From contig NZ_KB910518.1 in the NCBI RefSeq assembly GCF_000374185.1, forward strand, positions 2,117,687 to 2,181,686: 64,000 bases of DNA, read 5' to 3'. Origin of the DNA: Paenibacillus sp. HW567. GTDB lineage: Bacteria; Bacillota; Bacilli; Paenibacillales; Paenibacillaceae. Under the pieces are notes generated by a model, which was not told where the DNA came from, made no database searches, and saw nothing but the letters and a program-made list of their open reading frames with translations. Position 1 is the stretch's first letter. Each line of letters begins with the position of its first letter. This document shows, piece after piece, positions 1 through 8,316 of this stretch. The translations under genes were made by a program, and so were the position numbers.

Positions 1-381
1 CCGTTTCTGGTAGAGTTAAGCTGTGACATTGCCGAGAAAATTGTGGACAAGCAGCTCACAATCGAGCCGCAATTCGCCATTGATTTAATCCGCAATAATC
101 TTGCCCGCAAACGAGAACAAGGTTTAATTTCATTGTGTGTGTCGCCAGGGCAATTCGCTTTTGTGAATGCAGCGAGAGAGGAATTGGCGCTGGCGGTGGA
201 TTCACAGGCTGAGCTGCAGATCCTTCCCGATTCAACCGTTAAGGATCTCGGCTGTGTAATCCGCTCGTCCTTTGGCAGCATTGATGCACGTATTGATACA
301 CAGCTTACGGAAATCAAGAAAGAACTGGTAAGAATCGCGCTGGACACTGATGAGCACAGAAATGGGGAAGACGATGCTTGA
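1..381 (+). CDS. fliH: Flagellar assembly protein FliH, C-terminal part (5' end outside window)
   Basis: The reading frame is open from base 1 to a TGA at 379-381, so only the last 126 residues are present. FliH binds the FliI ATPase and tethers it to the C-ring and export gate, holding it back until docking. The visible part matches the C-terminal FliH/YscL domain, with an amphipathic alpha-helical stretch followed by a mixed alpha/beta domain and the conserved run QILPDSTVKDLGCVI. Identity rests mainly on this domain and on position directly before fliI, whose likely start overlaps the fliH stop by 8 bases. The true start cannot be seen. Confidence 0.9.
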   Translation, partial: PFLVELSCDIAEKIVDKQLTIEPQFAIDLIRNNLARKREQGLISLCVSPGQFAFVNAAREELALAVDSQAELQILPDSTVKDLGCVIRSSFGSIDARIDTQLTEIKKELVRIALDTDEHRNGEDDA

Positions 382-1687
382 CAGCAGACGATATAAAGAG
401 CAGTTGCGTAATTTCGACCCGGTAAGAATCAACGGGAAGGTTACACAAGTTATCGGGCTGATGGTTGAGTCGGAAGGTCCGGACGCAAGCATTGGAGATG
501 TATGCTACATATATCCGTCAAAAGGCAATAAGCCGCTCCAGGCTGAGGTTGTCGGCTTCCGTGACAACAAAGTGCTGCTGATGCCGCTCGGAGAGCTGCA
601 GGCCATTGGCCCAGGCTGTGATGTTGTAGGTACAGGCAAGCCGCTGAGTGTTCAAGTAGGATCGGAATTGTTGGGCAAGGTGCTTGATGGACTAGGCCAG
701 CCGCTCGACGGTTCACTGATCCCGGCGCGAATGCCGCATAGCTCTACCTTTAATATTCCATCCAATCCGCTCAACCGTCCACGCGTACATGAGCCAATCA
801 GTATCGGGGTTAGGGCAATTGACGGGCTTTTGACCATCGGCAAAGGACAACGCGTCGGCATATTTGCCGGTTCGGGGGTAGGCAAGAGTACGCTCATGGG
901 GATGATTGCCCGCAATACGTCAGCCGACGTGAATGTGATCGCCCTGATCGGTGAGCGCGGCAGAGAGGTGCTGGATTTCATTGAACGCGATCTCGGGCCT
1001 GAAGGCCTGCAGCGTTCAGTGGTCGTGGTTGCTACCTCAGACCAACCTGCACTCATCCGGATCAAAGGGGCGCTTATCGCTACAACAATTGCGGAATATT
1101 TTCGCGACCGGGGCCTAAACGTCATGCTGATGATGGATTCCGTTACCCGTTATGCCATGGCGCAGCGCGAGGTGGGGCTTGCTGTTGGTGAGCCTCCCGC
1201 AATGAGGGGATATACGCCTTCCGTATTTGCCAGCCTGCCCAAGCTGCTTGAAAGGGCCGGAACGGGGCCTACCGGTTCGATAACCGCTTTTTATACAGTA
1301 TTGGTAGACGGTGACGATATGAACGAGCCGATTGCCGATGCGGTGCGGGGAATACTCGACGGACACATTGTCCTCAACCGGAGCATTGCCAACAAAGGAC
1401 ATTTTCCAGCAATTGATGTCTTGTCCAGTATCAGCCGCGTCATGAAGGATATCGCTCCTGAGGAACAGATTGCCGCTGCCGAGAACGTGAAACGGCTAAT
1501 GGCGGTGTACAAGGATTCTGAGGATTTGATCAACATTGGAGCCTACCAGAGAGGCTCTAATGCCCAGATTGACGAGTCCATGCATTATATTGATAGCATC
1601 TGGGATTTCACTAAGCAGAAGGTGAATGAAAAAGTCACGCTGGCCGAGGTTCAAGAGTCTCTAATTTCTCAGTTCTCAAGGAGTTGA
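374..1687 (+). CDS. fliI: Flagellum-specific ATPase FliI
   Basis: This is the ATPase of the flagellar type III export apparatus, related to F1-ATPase beta. It powers delivery of rod, hook and filament subunits to the FlhA/FlhB gate. Walker A is GSGVGKST near residues 165-172, and the Walker B strand VMLMMDSVTRYAMA follows. The C-terminal helical domain binds chaperone and substrate. From the ATG at 374 the product is 437 residues, the usual family length (B. subtilis about 438). In-frame starts at 350 and 362 would only add a few residues. A purine-rich GGGGAAG lies just upstream. The gene overlaps fliH and is followed directly by fliJ. Confidence 0.97.
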   Translation: MLDSRRYKEQLRNFDPVRINGKVTQVIGLMVESEGPDASIGDVCYIYPSKGNKPLQAEVVGFRDNKVLLMPLGELQAIGPGCDVVGTGKPLSVQVGSELLGKVLDGLGQPLDGSLIPARMPHSSTFNIPSNPLNRPRVHEPISIGVRAIDGLLTIGKGQRVGIFAGSGVGKSTLMGMIARNTSADVNVIALIGERGREVLDFIERDLGPEGLQRSVVVVATSDQPALIRIKGALIATTIAEYFRDRGLNVMLMMDSVTRYAMAQREVGLAVGEPPAMRGYTPSVFASLPKLLERAGTGPTGSITAFYTVLVDGDDMNEPIADAVRGILDGHIVLNRSIANKGHFPAIDVLSSISRVMKDIAPEEQIAAAENVKRLMAVYKDSEDLINIGAYQRGSNAQIDESMHYIDSIWDFTKQKVNEKVTLAEVQESLISQFSRS

Positions 1688-2137
1688 TTGATAGTGAGGT
1701 TCCATTATACTTTTCAAAAAGTGGTGGATTTGAAGGGTAATGAAAAAACACAGGCAGAGTGGATGCTCTCAAGCGCACTCGGAGAACTCCAAGCCCAGGA
1801 AAAAAGTCTTGATGAATTAATTGCCGGGCGTACTGCACTGATGCTGTCTTTGCAGCATGCGGCTGAACAAAAGACACCGATGTCCAAGCTTCGCGAGATG
1901 CAGGATTATGTGGATTATCTGGATCAATGCATTGCCCGCAAGCACTTGGATATCAGCCGGGCGCATCTGGAGGTACAGCATAAGCAGGATCAGCTTAGCA
2001 CGAAGGTGCTTGATGAGAAGGTATGGCTCAAAGCCAGAGACAAGGCTCAGACCGCATTTCTGCAGAATATGAGTTTACGGGAACAAAACGAACTGGATGA
2101 GATGGCTACCGTCCGCTTCGCGATGAAATCCCTCTAA
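1688..2137 (+). CDS. fliJ: Flagellar export chaperone FliJ
   Basis: FliJ is a small coiled-coil protein that sits in the FliI ATPase ring like the gamma subunit of F1 and couples it to FlhA. The 149-residue product is almost wholly alpha-helical and rich in Lys, Gln and Glu. It has the typical opening FHYTFQKVVDLKGNEK and a heptad-rich middle. The start is uncertain: a TTG at 1688, directly after the fliI stop, sits 4 bases from AAGGAG (1678-1683), while a GTG at 1694 is 10 bases away. The difference is only two residues. Position between fliI and ylxF supports the call. Confidence 0.9.
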   Translation: MIVRFHYTFQKVVDLKGNEKTQAEWMLSSALGELQAQEKSLDELIAGRTALMLSLQHAAEQKTPMSKLREMQDYVDYLDQCIARKHLDISRAHLEVQHKQDQLSTKVLDEKVWLKARDKAQTAFLQNMSLREQNELDEMATVRFAMKSL

Positions 2138-2155
2138 CCCAGGAGGTTTCCGCTA

Positions 2156-3112
2156 GTGGCTAATAATGAAATGGATATTGAAAACGAAGGGTCAGCGAGC
2201 AAGTTTGAACGGTTTCTATTTTTGATGATACCTATTATCTTTACTCTCGTGCTGCTTGGGGTATTACTGACTCTTTTTAATATGGATATTCGGAAAAATG
2301 TCCTAGAGATTGCAAATAAGATTCCCATCGTGGAGAAATGGGTCCCTGACCCGCCGCAAGACGAAACGGGAGATACTGCGACTGACGCAAAAAAGCAAAG
2401 TGAAGAGCAGGCTGCAAGCTCGGAGACAACAATCAAGGAACTGAAATCTCAGCTTGCAAAGCAGGCGGAGCAGCTCAGAAAAGCCTCTGAAGATAAAACT
2501 GCCCAGGATACGAAGGCAGAAGCGCTTCAGAAGCAAATTGACGGGATGAAGGCGGAGGCTGCCGCAGCAGAAGCAAGCAAGGGCGCGCAAACGGAAGATC
2601 CTTATGTCAAGCAGGTAACTGAGTTAGCCAAGCTGTACTCGGGAATGAAAGCTTCCAAAGCTGCGCCGATTATGGAAAATATGACTACAGATGAGATGGT
2701 GCAAATTTTCAGTGTTATGAATAATGCGAGCAAAACGGCGATATTGGAAAAAATGGATCCCAAAAAAGCCGCGGATGTCTCGGTTAAGCTAAAGGAAACC
2801 ACCAATTCGACCGATATGGCTATTGCAGCCCTGCAATCCAGGCTTAAGCAAGATGCCGCTGCCGCTTCACCAACTCCTGCAGCATCAAGCGGTAACCTTG
2901 ATTTAGCAAAGGTCAGCCAGACATTTACGACTATGCCTGCGGCCGATGCTGCTTCACTGCTCGATTCTATGTATAAGGTTAGCCCGGACAGGGTTGTTAA
3001 GATTTTGAATAACGTAAGCGATAGTGTCCGCTCCTCTATCCTTGGAGAGATGACGAAGAAAGACAGCGCCCAGACCGCAAAAGTCCTAAATCGGCTGATG
3101 GGTGGTAAATAA
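2156..3112 (+). CDS. ylxF: YlxF/MotE-like flagellar protein with MgtE N-terminal-type domain
   Basis: This 318-residue membrane protein has one N-terminal transmembrane segment (about residues 20-42), a coiled-coil region rich in Glu, Lys and Gln (about 75-150), and an MgtE intracellular-N-like helical repeat (about 155-215, with KASKAAPIMENM and ILEKMDPKKAADV). A second similar repeat follows an Ala/Pro linker at the C-terminus. B. subtilis has YlxF in the same slot between fliJ and fliK, and related MotE proteins help stator function or export. The GTG start at 2156 lies 9 bases after AGGAGG. Its exact role is inferred from context. Confidence 0.85.
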   Translation: MANNEMDIENEGSASKFERFLFLMIPIIFTLVLLGVLLTLFNMDIRKNVLEIANKIPIVEKWVPDPPQDETGDTATDAKKQSEEQAASSETTIKELKSQLAKQAEQLRKASEDKTAQDTKAEALQKQIDGMKAEAAAAEASKGAQTEDPYVKQVTELAKLYSGMKASKAAPIMENMTTDEMVQIFSVMNNASKTAILEKMDPKKAADVSVKLKETTNSTDMAIAALQSRLKQDAAAASPTPAASSGNLDLAKVSQTFTTMPAADAASLLDSMYKVSPDRVVKILNNVSDSVRSSILGEMTKKDSAQTAKVLNRLMGGK

Positions 3113-3135
3113 CACTTGAAAGGAGGTGAAAAATA

Positions 3136-4629
3136 ATGAGTTTAGTTGCCCAATCCTTAATTAGCGGTAAAACGCCGGTGACAACTGGAGCTGCAACGGG
3201 TCCCCCGGCGGCGGCTGCCGGTACAGCAGCGGTGCCTTTTGCCCAAACCCTTGTGCAGAGTATGGCAGGAACAGAAACGAAGGGCACGGAGACTCCCCTT
3301 CTAGGTAATCTGGCTTCACTGCTGCAAGGGCTGCTCAATGTCGTGCAGGCAACGGGTGAAGAGACTGGGAAAACCGATACAGCCAAGAGTACCGATCCTT
3401 TACAAGGACTTGCAGAGAATATTGAAAAGCTGGATGAAAGCATCAGCAGCGATCCTGCTTTGCTATCTGCGCTTCAAGGTTGGCTGGTCCAAGTATCTGT
3501 GTTGCTATCCGGCAATACTCAGGCTGATGCAGTATCTGCGGAGAAAGGCGGCGGGACAACATCACCTGCAGCAGCTTTATCTCCTCTCGCACAGAACCCG
3601 GAGACATTGCGGTTTGCCGTTCAGGACGAGCTTAACAGCCTAATGGGACTGGTACAGCAAGCGGCAGCAAGTGGAGATGAAAAAGCAGCTTCCGCAGGCA
3701 TAACCTTACTGAATAATTTCACGGCAATTCTGGCAGAGACCCAGACTCCTCAGAGCAAGCCTAAAGCTAACACGACTGGCAGCACTGAAGTTTCAACAGT
3801 ATCGCTGAAACCAGCCTCTACTGCTGAAGTGAAGAATGACAGCCAAGTTAAAGCGCCTGTGATGCCGGAAGCTCGCCCAGGTATTACCATTGCTGCAAAG
3901 ACTGAGACTGCCAAACCTTTAAATGTTGTTGTACCCGTAACAGATCAGGCGGCAGGAACAGAAACCAACAGCACTCCTACAGTTAAAGCTGCAGGAACGG
4001 TAGAAGCCCCAACAACCAAGGGGGCTGCAGATGCATTGCCTGAAGTAAAGACTGCCGAGGGCGATCATGAAGTAGTAACAGCCGGCCAATTGTCCTTGCG
4101 TGGCGGAATCACTGCACCTCTTAAGGCAGAGGCAGCTCCAGTACCTGTTCACAAGTTCGCTCATGAGATGACATCATTTATTACTGGGAAACTTGATGTT
4201 GTTCAAAAAGGCGGAGTGGCTGAGGCTACAATCTCACTCTTCCCGGAGAACCTTGGGCAGGTTGATGTTAAAATCACGATGCAAAATGGTCATTTGGTTG
4301 CCCAATTCTTGACCCAGCATGCTGGCGCCAAGGATATGCTGGAGCAGCAGATGAATCAGCTTAGAACGGCTTTGCAGTCTCAAGGACTTCAAGTAGAGAA
4401 GCTGGAGGTCACACAGAACAATACGCCGCTTCAATCGCAATTTAATGGACAGCAGGGACGCGGGTCCGGCTTTGGCGGACAGCAGCAGGAAAGACGCTCC
4501 AAAGAACGCAGCGAGGAGAACAGTGACGCCGTACTTGCCGCAGAGCTTAACGGGGAATGGAAGGAATGGGTAGCAAATGCCCAGCAGGATACCCGCTCAC
4601 AAGGCAGAAGCTTCTCTGCTAAGGTGTAA
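3136..4629 (+). CDS. fliK: Flagellar hook-length control protein FliK
   Basis: FliK is exported during hook growth, measures hook length and switches FlhB from hook to filament substrates. The product is 497 residues. The long Ala/Thr/Pro/Gln-rich first 330 residues act as an unstructured ruler. A conserved C-terminal domain (about 365-430) shows the pattern LFPENLGQVDVKITMQNG, followed by a helix with LRTALQSQGLQVEKLEV. A Gln/Gly/Arg-rich tail follows. An AGGAGGTG ribosome site at 3121-3128 fixes the ATG at 3136. Length and sequence of the ruler part vary widely in the family, so the call rests on the C-terminal domain and on position before flgD. Confidence 0.93.
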   Translation: MSLVAQSLISGKTPVTTGAATGPPAAAAGTAAVPFAQTLVQSMAGTETKGTETPLLGNLASLLQGLLNVVQATGEETGKTDTAKSTDPLQGLAENIEKLDESISSDPALLSALQGWLVQVSVLLSGNTQADAVSAEKGGGTTSPAAALSPLAQNPETLRFAVQDELNSLMGLVQQAAASGDEKAASAGITLLNNFTAILAETQTPQSKPKANTTGSTEVSTVSLKPASTAEVKNDSQVKAPVMPEARPGITIAAKTETAKPLNVVVPVTDQAAGTETNSTPTVKAAGTVEAPTTKGAADALPEVKTAEGDHEVVTAGQLSLRGGITAPLKAEAAPVPVHKFAHEMTSFITGKLDVVQKGGVAEATISLFPENLGQVDVKITMQNGHLVAQFLTQHAGAKDMLEQQMNQLRTALQSQGLQVEKLEVTQNNTPLQSQFNGQQGRGSGFGGQQQERRSKERSEENSDAVLAAELNGEWKEWVANAQQDTRSQGRSFSAKV

Positions 4630-4655
4630 TCCAATAATAAGTGAGGTGAAATGAA

Positions 4656-5150
4656 ATGGCAGAAATACCCTTAGTATCAACGAAGGATCAATGGAATTAC
4701 ACAGTACCTGACAGCTCCAAAAAGACAATAGGAAGTTCTGCTCTGGGCAAGGATCAGTTTTTGAAGATTCTGATGGTCCAGCTTCAGAATCAGGATCCGA
4801 CGCAACCGCTGGAGGACAAGGAATTTATCGCCCAAATGGCCCAATTTACTTCGGTAGAGCAGCTCACGAATATTTCATCACAGCTAACTGCCATGAATCA
4901 GTCGCTCGGCTCGGTATCCAGCCTGATCGGCAAAAATATCACATGGACCGATCAAACTGCAAATCAGCCGAAATCAGGCAATGTGGAGTCCATCGTTGTG
5001 AGCAAAGGTGTTCAGTATGCAGTTGTAGGAAAAGAAAGAATTGCGATCACTGACATTTTACAAATTCAGAACGCTGCACCGGAAGCGACTCCTGTTAGTG
5101 ACAGCAGCAAATCTTCTGGGAATGACGGGGAGAGCGGGGCGGCATCATGA
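4656..5150 (+). CDS. flgD: Flagellar hook assembly (capping) protein FlgD
   Basis: FlgD forms the cap under which hook subunits polymerise. The 164-residue product has the conserved N-terminal signature (KDQFLKILMVQLQNQDPTQP, then EFIAQMAQFTSVEQL) that directs export and cap assembly. It is short: after residue 85 there is only a small segment of the C-terminal region, as in other Bacillales FlgD proteins, which lack the full FLG-Ig/tudor domains of enterobacterial FlgD (about 230 residues). A GTGAGGTGA site precedes the ATG. The stop overlaps the next start (ATGA at 5147-5150), implying translational coupling. Confidence 0.95.
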   Translation: MAEIPLVSTKDQWNYTVPDSSKKTIGSSALGKDQFLKILMVQLQNQDPTQPLEDKEFIAQMAQFTSVEQLTNISSQLTAMNQSLGSVSSLIGKNITWTDQTANQPKSGNVESIVVSKGVQYAVVGKERIAITDILQIQNAAPEATPVSDSSKSSGNDGESGAAS

Positions 5151-5530
5151 GCGAGAGGCTGACTATCGGCCAAATGTACTCCTCAAGTGTTCATCCTTCT
5201 ACGCTGCATAGGCCACAGGTTACCAAGAATCCTGTGAATACAGAAGTTTCGTTTGAAAGCCTGCTGCAGAAAAATATGCTGAAGATCAGCAATCATGCGG
5301 CAAAACGCTTGGAGCAAAGAGGGATAGAGCTTGGCAGCCGCCAATTGGATCAGATTTCGTCCGCAGTGGACAAAGCAGCGGCTAAAGGAAGTAAAGAATC
5401 ATTGATTTTAATGAAGGATATGGCGTTAATTGTGAGCGTGCCAAACCGTACAGTAGTTACTGCTATGGATGGAAGCTCGATGAAGGACAATGTATTCACG
5501 CAAATTGACAGTGCAGTAATTATTTCATAA
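5147..5530 (+). CDS. Flagellar operon protein of the TIGR02530 type
   Basis: This 127-residue protein lies between flgD and the hook gene, where many Firmicutes carry a 'flagellar operon protein' of family TIGR02530. It shows the family's core: VSFESLLQKN, then ISNHAAKRLEQRGIELGSRQ, then a helix and a strand hairpin with LIVSVPNRTVVTAMD and a final FTQIDSAVIIS. Its job in hook assembly is unknown; the family is small, soluble and always linked to flgD and flgE/flgG. The start codon overlaps the flgD stop by four bases. No signal peptide or membrane segment is visible. Confidence 0.85.
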   Translation: MSERLTIGQMYSSSVHPSTLHRPQVTKNPVNTEVSFESLLQKNMLKISNHAAKRLEQRGIELGSRQLDQISSAVDKAAAKGSKESLILMKDMALIVSVPNRTVVTAMDGSSMKDNVFTQIDSAVIIS

Positions 5531-5532
5531 AC

Positions 5533-5563
5533 CGGCCGGTCCTTACGGAGAGCCGGATGGCCG
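5533..5563. other. Inverted repeat / hairpin before the hook gene
   Basis: CGGCC at 5533-5537 can pair with GGCCG at 5559-5563. Inside it, GG and TCC (38-42) pair with CC and GGA around a TTAC loop. No run of T follows, so it is not a standard intrinsic terminator. It lies in the 121-base gap between the TIGR02530-type gene and the hook gene and could be an RNA processing or stability element. Confidence 0.35.
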
Positions 5564-5651
5564 CTGACCGACTGACGCGGACATAGCTCAAGAATCATTG
5601 TAATTCAAATTCGGAGTCCAAAGACTTCATAATCCGGGAGGAATTCGATTA

Positions 5652-6470
5652 ATGCTTAAATCAATGTACGCAGGCGTTTCAGGTATGCGCGGTTTCCAGA
5701 CAAAGCTTGACGTTATCGGCAACAACATCGCAAACGTTAATACTGTTGGCTTCAAATCAGGACGCGTCATGTTTAAAGACATCATGAGCCAGACCGTTTC
5801 CGGTGTGACTGCTCCGGTCGATGCTGGGCAAGGTGGAGTAAACGCCAAGCAGATCGGACTTGGTGTAACTGTTGGTTCAGTGGATACATTGCATTTGCAG
5901 GGTAGCCCTATGACCACTAACAATCCTACCGACCTGCGTATTGATGGAGATGGCTTCTTTCTGGTCAAGCTTTCAGATGCTCAAGAGACACCTTTTCTGA
6001 CGCGTGCCGGGGATTTTCATATGGATGCCAGCCGCAACCTTCTTACTTCTGATGGGCTGCATGTTCAGGATTCTGATGGGCAGTCAATCCAGTTGGCAGA
6101 TGACGTTACAGCATTTTCCATTTCCAGCGATGGCACAATTGTGCAGACGATGGCTGATGGAACGACACAACCAGGAGTGAAAATCGGAGTTGCGAAAGTC
6201 ACCAACCCGCAAGGCCTGGAGAAAATCGGCGGAAATCTCTATCGGATGACGCTGAACGCTAATGAAAATGGTGAGCTTACCCCAACAATCGCCAATGATA
6301 CAGCAACAGGCACCGGCGCAATTGTATCGGGCCAACTCGAAATGTCAAATGTCGATCTGACAAATGAATTCACAGAAATGATTGTTTCGCAGCGCGGGTT
6401 TCAGGCCAACTCCCGTATTATTACGACTTCCGATGAAGTGCTGCAAGAGGTTGTTAACCTCAAGCGTTAA
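5652..6470 (+). CDS. flgG: Flagellar hook / distal rod family protein (FlgG/FlgE)
   Basis: The 272-residue protein has the flagellar rod/hook N-terminal motif (LKSMYAGVSGMRGFQTKLDV, then GNNIANVNTVGFKSGR) and the matching C-terminal helix (VDLTNEFTEMIVSQRGFQAN, ending LQEVVNLKR). These two helices form the inner coiled-coil of the axial structure. In B. subtilis the gene in this slot was named flgG and is now called flgE, the hook subunit. Its length (about 264 there) and place after flgD suggest hook protein. Databases often call the Paenibacillus version FlgG. GGGAGG at 5636-5641 precedes the ATG. Confidence 0.9.
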   Translation: MLKSMYAGVSGMRGFQTKLDVIGNNIANVNTVGFKSGRVMFKDIMSQTVSGVTAPVDAGQGGVNAKQIGLGVTVGSVDTLHLQGSPMTTNNPTDLRIDGDGFFLVKLSDAQETPFLTRAGDFHMDASRNLLTSDGLHVQDSDGQSIQLADDVTAFSISSDGTIVQTMADGTTQPGVKIGVAKVTNPQGLEKIGGNLYRMTLNANENGELTPTIANDTATGTGAIVSGQLEMSNVDLTNEFTEMIVSQRGFQANSRIITTSDEVLQEVVNLKR

Positions 6471-6475
6471 TTTTT

Positions 6476-6504
6476 TAGCCAAAATCATAAACTCGCTGTA
6501 TAAT
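6476..6504 (+). promoter_or_regulatory. Possible SigA-type promoter inside the fla/che operon, before swrD
   Basis: A perfect TATAAT (6499-6504) is preceded at a 17-base spacing by TAGCCA (6476-6481), which matches 4 of 6 bases of TTGACA. It follows the hook gene stop directly. Transcription would start near 6511 and meet the terminator at 6548-6574 after about 65 bases. The -35 is weak, so this is a candidate only. Confidence 0.4.
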
Positions 6505-6519
6505 AAAAAGGTTTCGCCT

Positions 6520-6579
6520 ATGAATGGCTTTGTTATTGCGCTATCGTGGGGGAGAACTCCTCCCCCTATTTTTTGCTAG
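6520..6579 (+). CDS. Possible 19-codon leader peptide overlapping a terminator, before swrD
   Basis: A short frame starts at ATG 6520, 8 bases after AAAGG, and runs through the whole terminator hairpin to a TAG at 6577-6579. The peptide would be MNGFVIALSWGRTPPPIFC. Its stop codon overlaps the AGGAGG ribosome site of swrD (6578-6583). A ribosome translating it would cover the hairpin and could permit read-through, as in classic attenuation. There is no homology evidence that it is translated; the argument is purely geometric. Confidence 0.3.
   Translation: MNGFVIALSWGRTPPPIFC
6548..6574 (+). terminator. Intrinsic terminator in mid-operon, upstream of swrD
   Basis: GGGGGAG (6548-6554) pairs perfectly with CTCCCCC (6560-6566) around a 5-base loop. 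TATTTTTT (6567-6574) follows, giving a GC-rich stem plus U-tract. It sits 15 bases before the swrD start, inside what is otherwise a continuous flagellar operon, so it would act as a partial or regulated terminator. Confidence 0.75.
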
Positions 6580-6589
6580 GAGGCCTGTT

Positions 6590-6814
6590 ATGATTGCGGT
6601 AACTAGATTGAATGGGGCGCCGATGTTTTTGAATGCCCTGCTGGTAGAAATGGTAGAGGAAAGTCCGGATACGTACATCACATTAGTAACTGGTAAAAGG
6701 CTGATCGTGCTGGAAAAGGCCGATGAAGTCATCCGCAAGATCCGAGATTATAACAGGGACATAGGCACATATGCTGCCACCATTAAAGTCCAGTCTATGG
6801 AGGAGCTTTCATGA
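6590..6814 (+). CDS. swrD: Swarming motility protein SwrD (FlbD family)
   Basis: The 74-residue protein belongs to the FlbD/YlzI family, with the typical opening MIAVTRLNGAPMFLNALLVE and the later TYITLVTGKRLIVLEKADEV. In B. subtilis SwrD raises flagellar motor power and is needed for swarming. The ATG at 6590 is chosen because AGGAGG (6578-6583) is well spaced and the family begins at this motif. An in-frame extension to 6524 would run through the terminator hairpin and is unlikely. The stop overlaps the fliL start (ATGA), suggesting coupled translation. Confidence 0.9.
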   Translation: MIAVTRLNGAPMFLNALLVEMVEESPDTYITLVTGKRLIVLEKADEVIRKIRDYNRDIGTYAATIKVQSMEELS

Positions 6815-7278
6815 AAAAGATGCTGCCGTGGCTCATTACGATTTTATTGGCGATTACACTCATCGTAGTAGCTGCATTCTTACTATGGGATAAAATCTTT
6901 CCGAGCAATACGAATGATGTGACTGCTGCTGTCCAGAATGTTGAAGCCAAAAAGCTCAGCGCTGATGAAATTGTCGCAATGACAGCAGAAATTACCGACA
7001 TCAAAACTAATCTTGCTGATCCCGATTACATCCTTTCAGTAGACATCGCGTTCCAATTGGATACAGCGAAGTCCAAGGAAGAATTCGAAAAGATAAAAGC
7101 TATTAAGATCACGCCGCTTATTATCAAGGCGATTGCCGATACCAAGCCCGAGGAATTGAATGGGGCGAACGGCAAAGATCAATTCAGCAGTAAGCTAGTG
7201 AATATTCTAAATAAGAATTTGACTGAAGGCACTATTACCCAGATCGAATTCACTAAATTCATTTTGGCTTCCATTTAG
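6811..7278 (+). CDS. fliL: Flagellar basal body-associated protein FliL
   Basis: FliL is a single-pass membrane protein that rings the stators and supports motor torque. The 155-residue product has an N-terminal transmembrane segment (about residues 4-28) and then a FliL domain facing outward, with the recognisable run DPDYILSVDIAFQLDTAKSK and the C-terminal GTITQIEFTKFILAS. Family length is usual. It follows swrD with a 4-base overlap and precedes fliM, as in B. subtilis. Confidence 0.95.
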   Translation: MKKMLPWLITILLAITLIVVAAFLLWDKIFPSNTNDVTAAVQNVEAKKLSADEIVAMTAEITDIKTNLADPDYILSVDIAFQLDTAKSKEEFEKIKAIKITPLIIKAIADTKPEELNGANGKDQFSSKLVNILNKNLTEGTITQIEFTKFILASI

Positions 7279-7317
7279 CTGCTGGCGGGTTAAATCTTTG
7301 ATAGGGGGGTGATTGAA

Positions 7318-8316
7318 TTGGTTGATGTACTATCACAAAACGAAATTGATGCTCTGCTTGCTGCGCTTTCATCCGGTGAAATGGATGCGGACGAACTTAA
7401 AAAAGAGGAAACTCAGAAGAAGATTCGCTCCTATGACTTCAAACGGGCTGTGCGATTTTCCAAAGATCATATCCGAAGTCTTACGCGGATACATGACAAC
7501 TTCGCTCGCTATCTTACGACGTACTTTTCGGCTCAATTACGCACCTTCGTGCAGATCAATGTCGTTCAAGTAGAGCAGCTCCCTTATGACGAGTTTATCC
7601 GCTCCATTCCCAAAATGACGATATTGAATATTTTTGAAGCGGAACCGCTTGAAGGCCGAATGGTTATGGAAGTACATCCGAATATCGCCTTCGCCATGCT
7701 CGACAGGCTGCTCGGCGGTTTTGGAGCGGCACCCACCAAGATTAATGCTTTGACTGAGATTGAAACGACTATTATGGAGAGAATTTTTAGCAAATGCTTT
7801 GATAGCCTGCAGGAAGCCTGGAAGACAGTGCTTGATATCAATCCCCGGATGGAGGCTCTGGAGACAAATCCTCAATTCATGCAAATTGTATCGCCGAATG
7901 AGACGATAGCGCTCATTTCCTTAAGCACTAAGATAGGCGATACGACCGGAATGATCAACCTGTGTATACCTCACGTCGTCCTGGAGCCGATTATGTCCAG
8001 ACTGTCCGTTCATCAGTGGTTTGTTTCTGAAAAGAAGGTGCGTGATGAGGTCGAGCTTGAAGCGATCAGGGCACGGGTTCATAGAGCGCAACTGCCGATT
8101 GTGGCGGAGCTAGGCGAATCGAGGTTATCCATTGCTGAATTTCTCGGGCTCAGCGTCGGCGACGTCATTTCACTCAACAGGACTGTGGATTCCGGACTGT
8201 CAATCAAAGTGGGCGACAAGCTGAAATTTATCGGAAGTCCTGGAATGATTAAAGAACGTGTGGCTGTGCAAATAGACGAGATTGTCAGCGAAGGAGTTGA
8301 AGAGTTTGACGAGTAA
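7318..8316 (+). CDS. fliM: Flagellar motor switch protein FliM
   Basis: FliM is the C-ring subunit that binds CheY-P (B. subtilis turns counter-clockwise with bound CheY-P) and passes the signal to FliG. The 332-residue product begins with the CheY-binding motif VLSQNEIDALLAAL, followed by the CheC-like middle domain and a C-terminal SpoA/FliN-like domain (IAEFLGLSVGDVISL). The TTG at 7318 is preferred. The purine run AGGGGGGTG (7303-7311) is about 6 bases away, and the protein then matches the family N-terminus exactly. A GTG at 7309 would lie within the ribosome site. The stop lies inside fliY. Confidence 0.97.
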   Translation: MVDVLSQNEIDALLAALSSGEMDADELKKEETQKKIRSYDFKRAVRFSKDHIRSLTRIHDNFARYLTTYFSAQLRTFVQINVVQVEQLPYDEFIRSIPKMTILNIFEAEPLEGRMVMEVHPNIAFAMLDRLLGGFGAAPTKINALTEIETTIMERIFSKCFDSLQEAWKTVLDINPRMEALETNPQFMQIVSPNETIALISLSTKIGDTTGMINLCIPHVVLEPIMSRLSVHQWFVSEKKVRDEVELEAIRARVHRAQLPIVAELGESRLSIAEFLGLSVGDVISLNRTVDSGLSIKVGDKLKFIGSPGMIKERVAVQIDEIVSEGVEEFDE

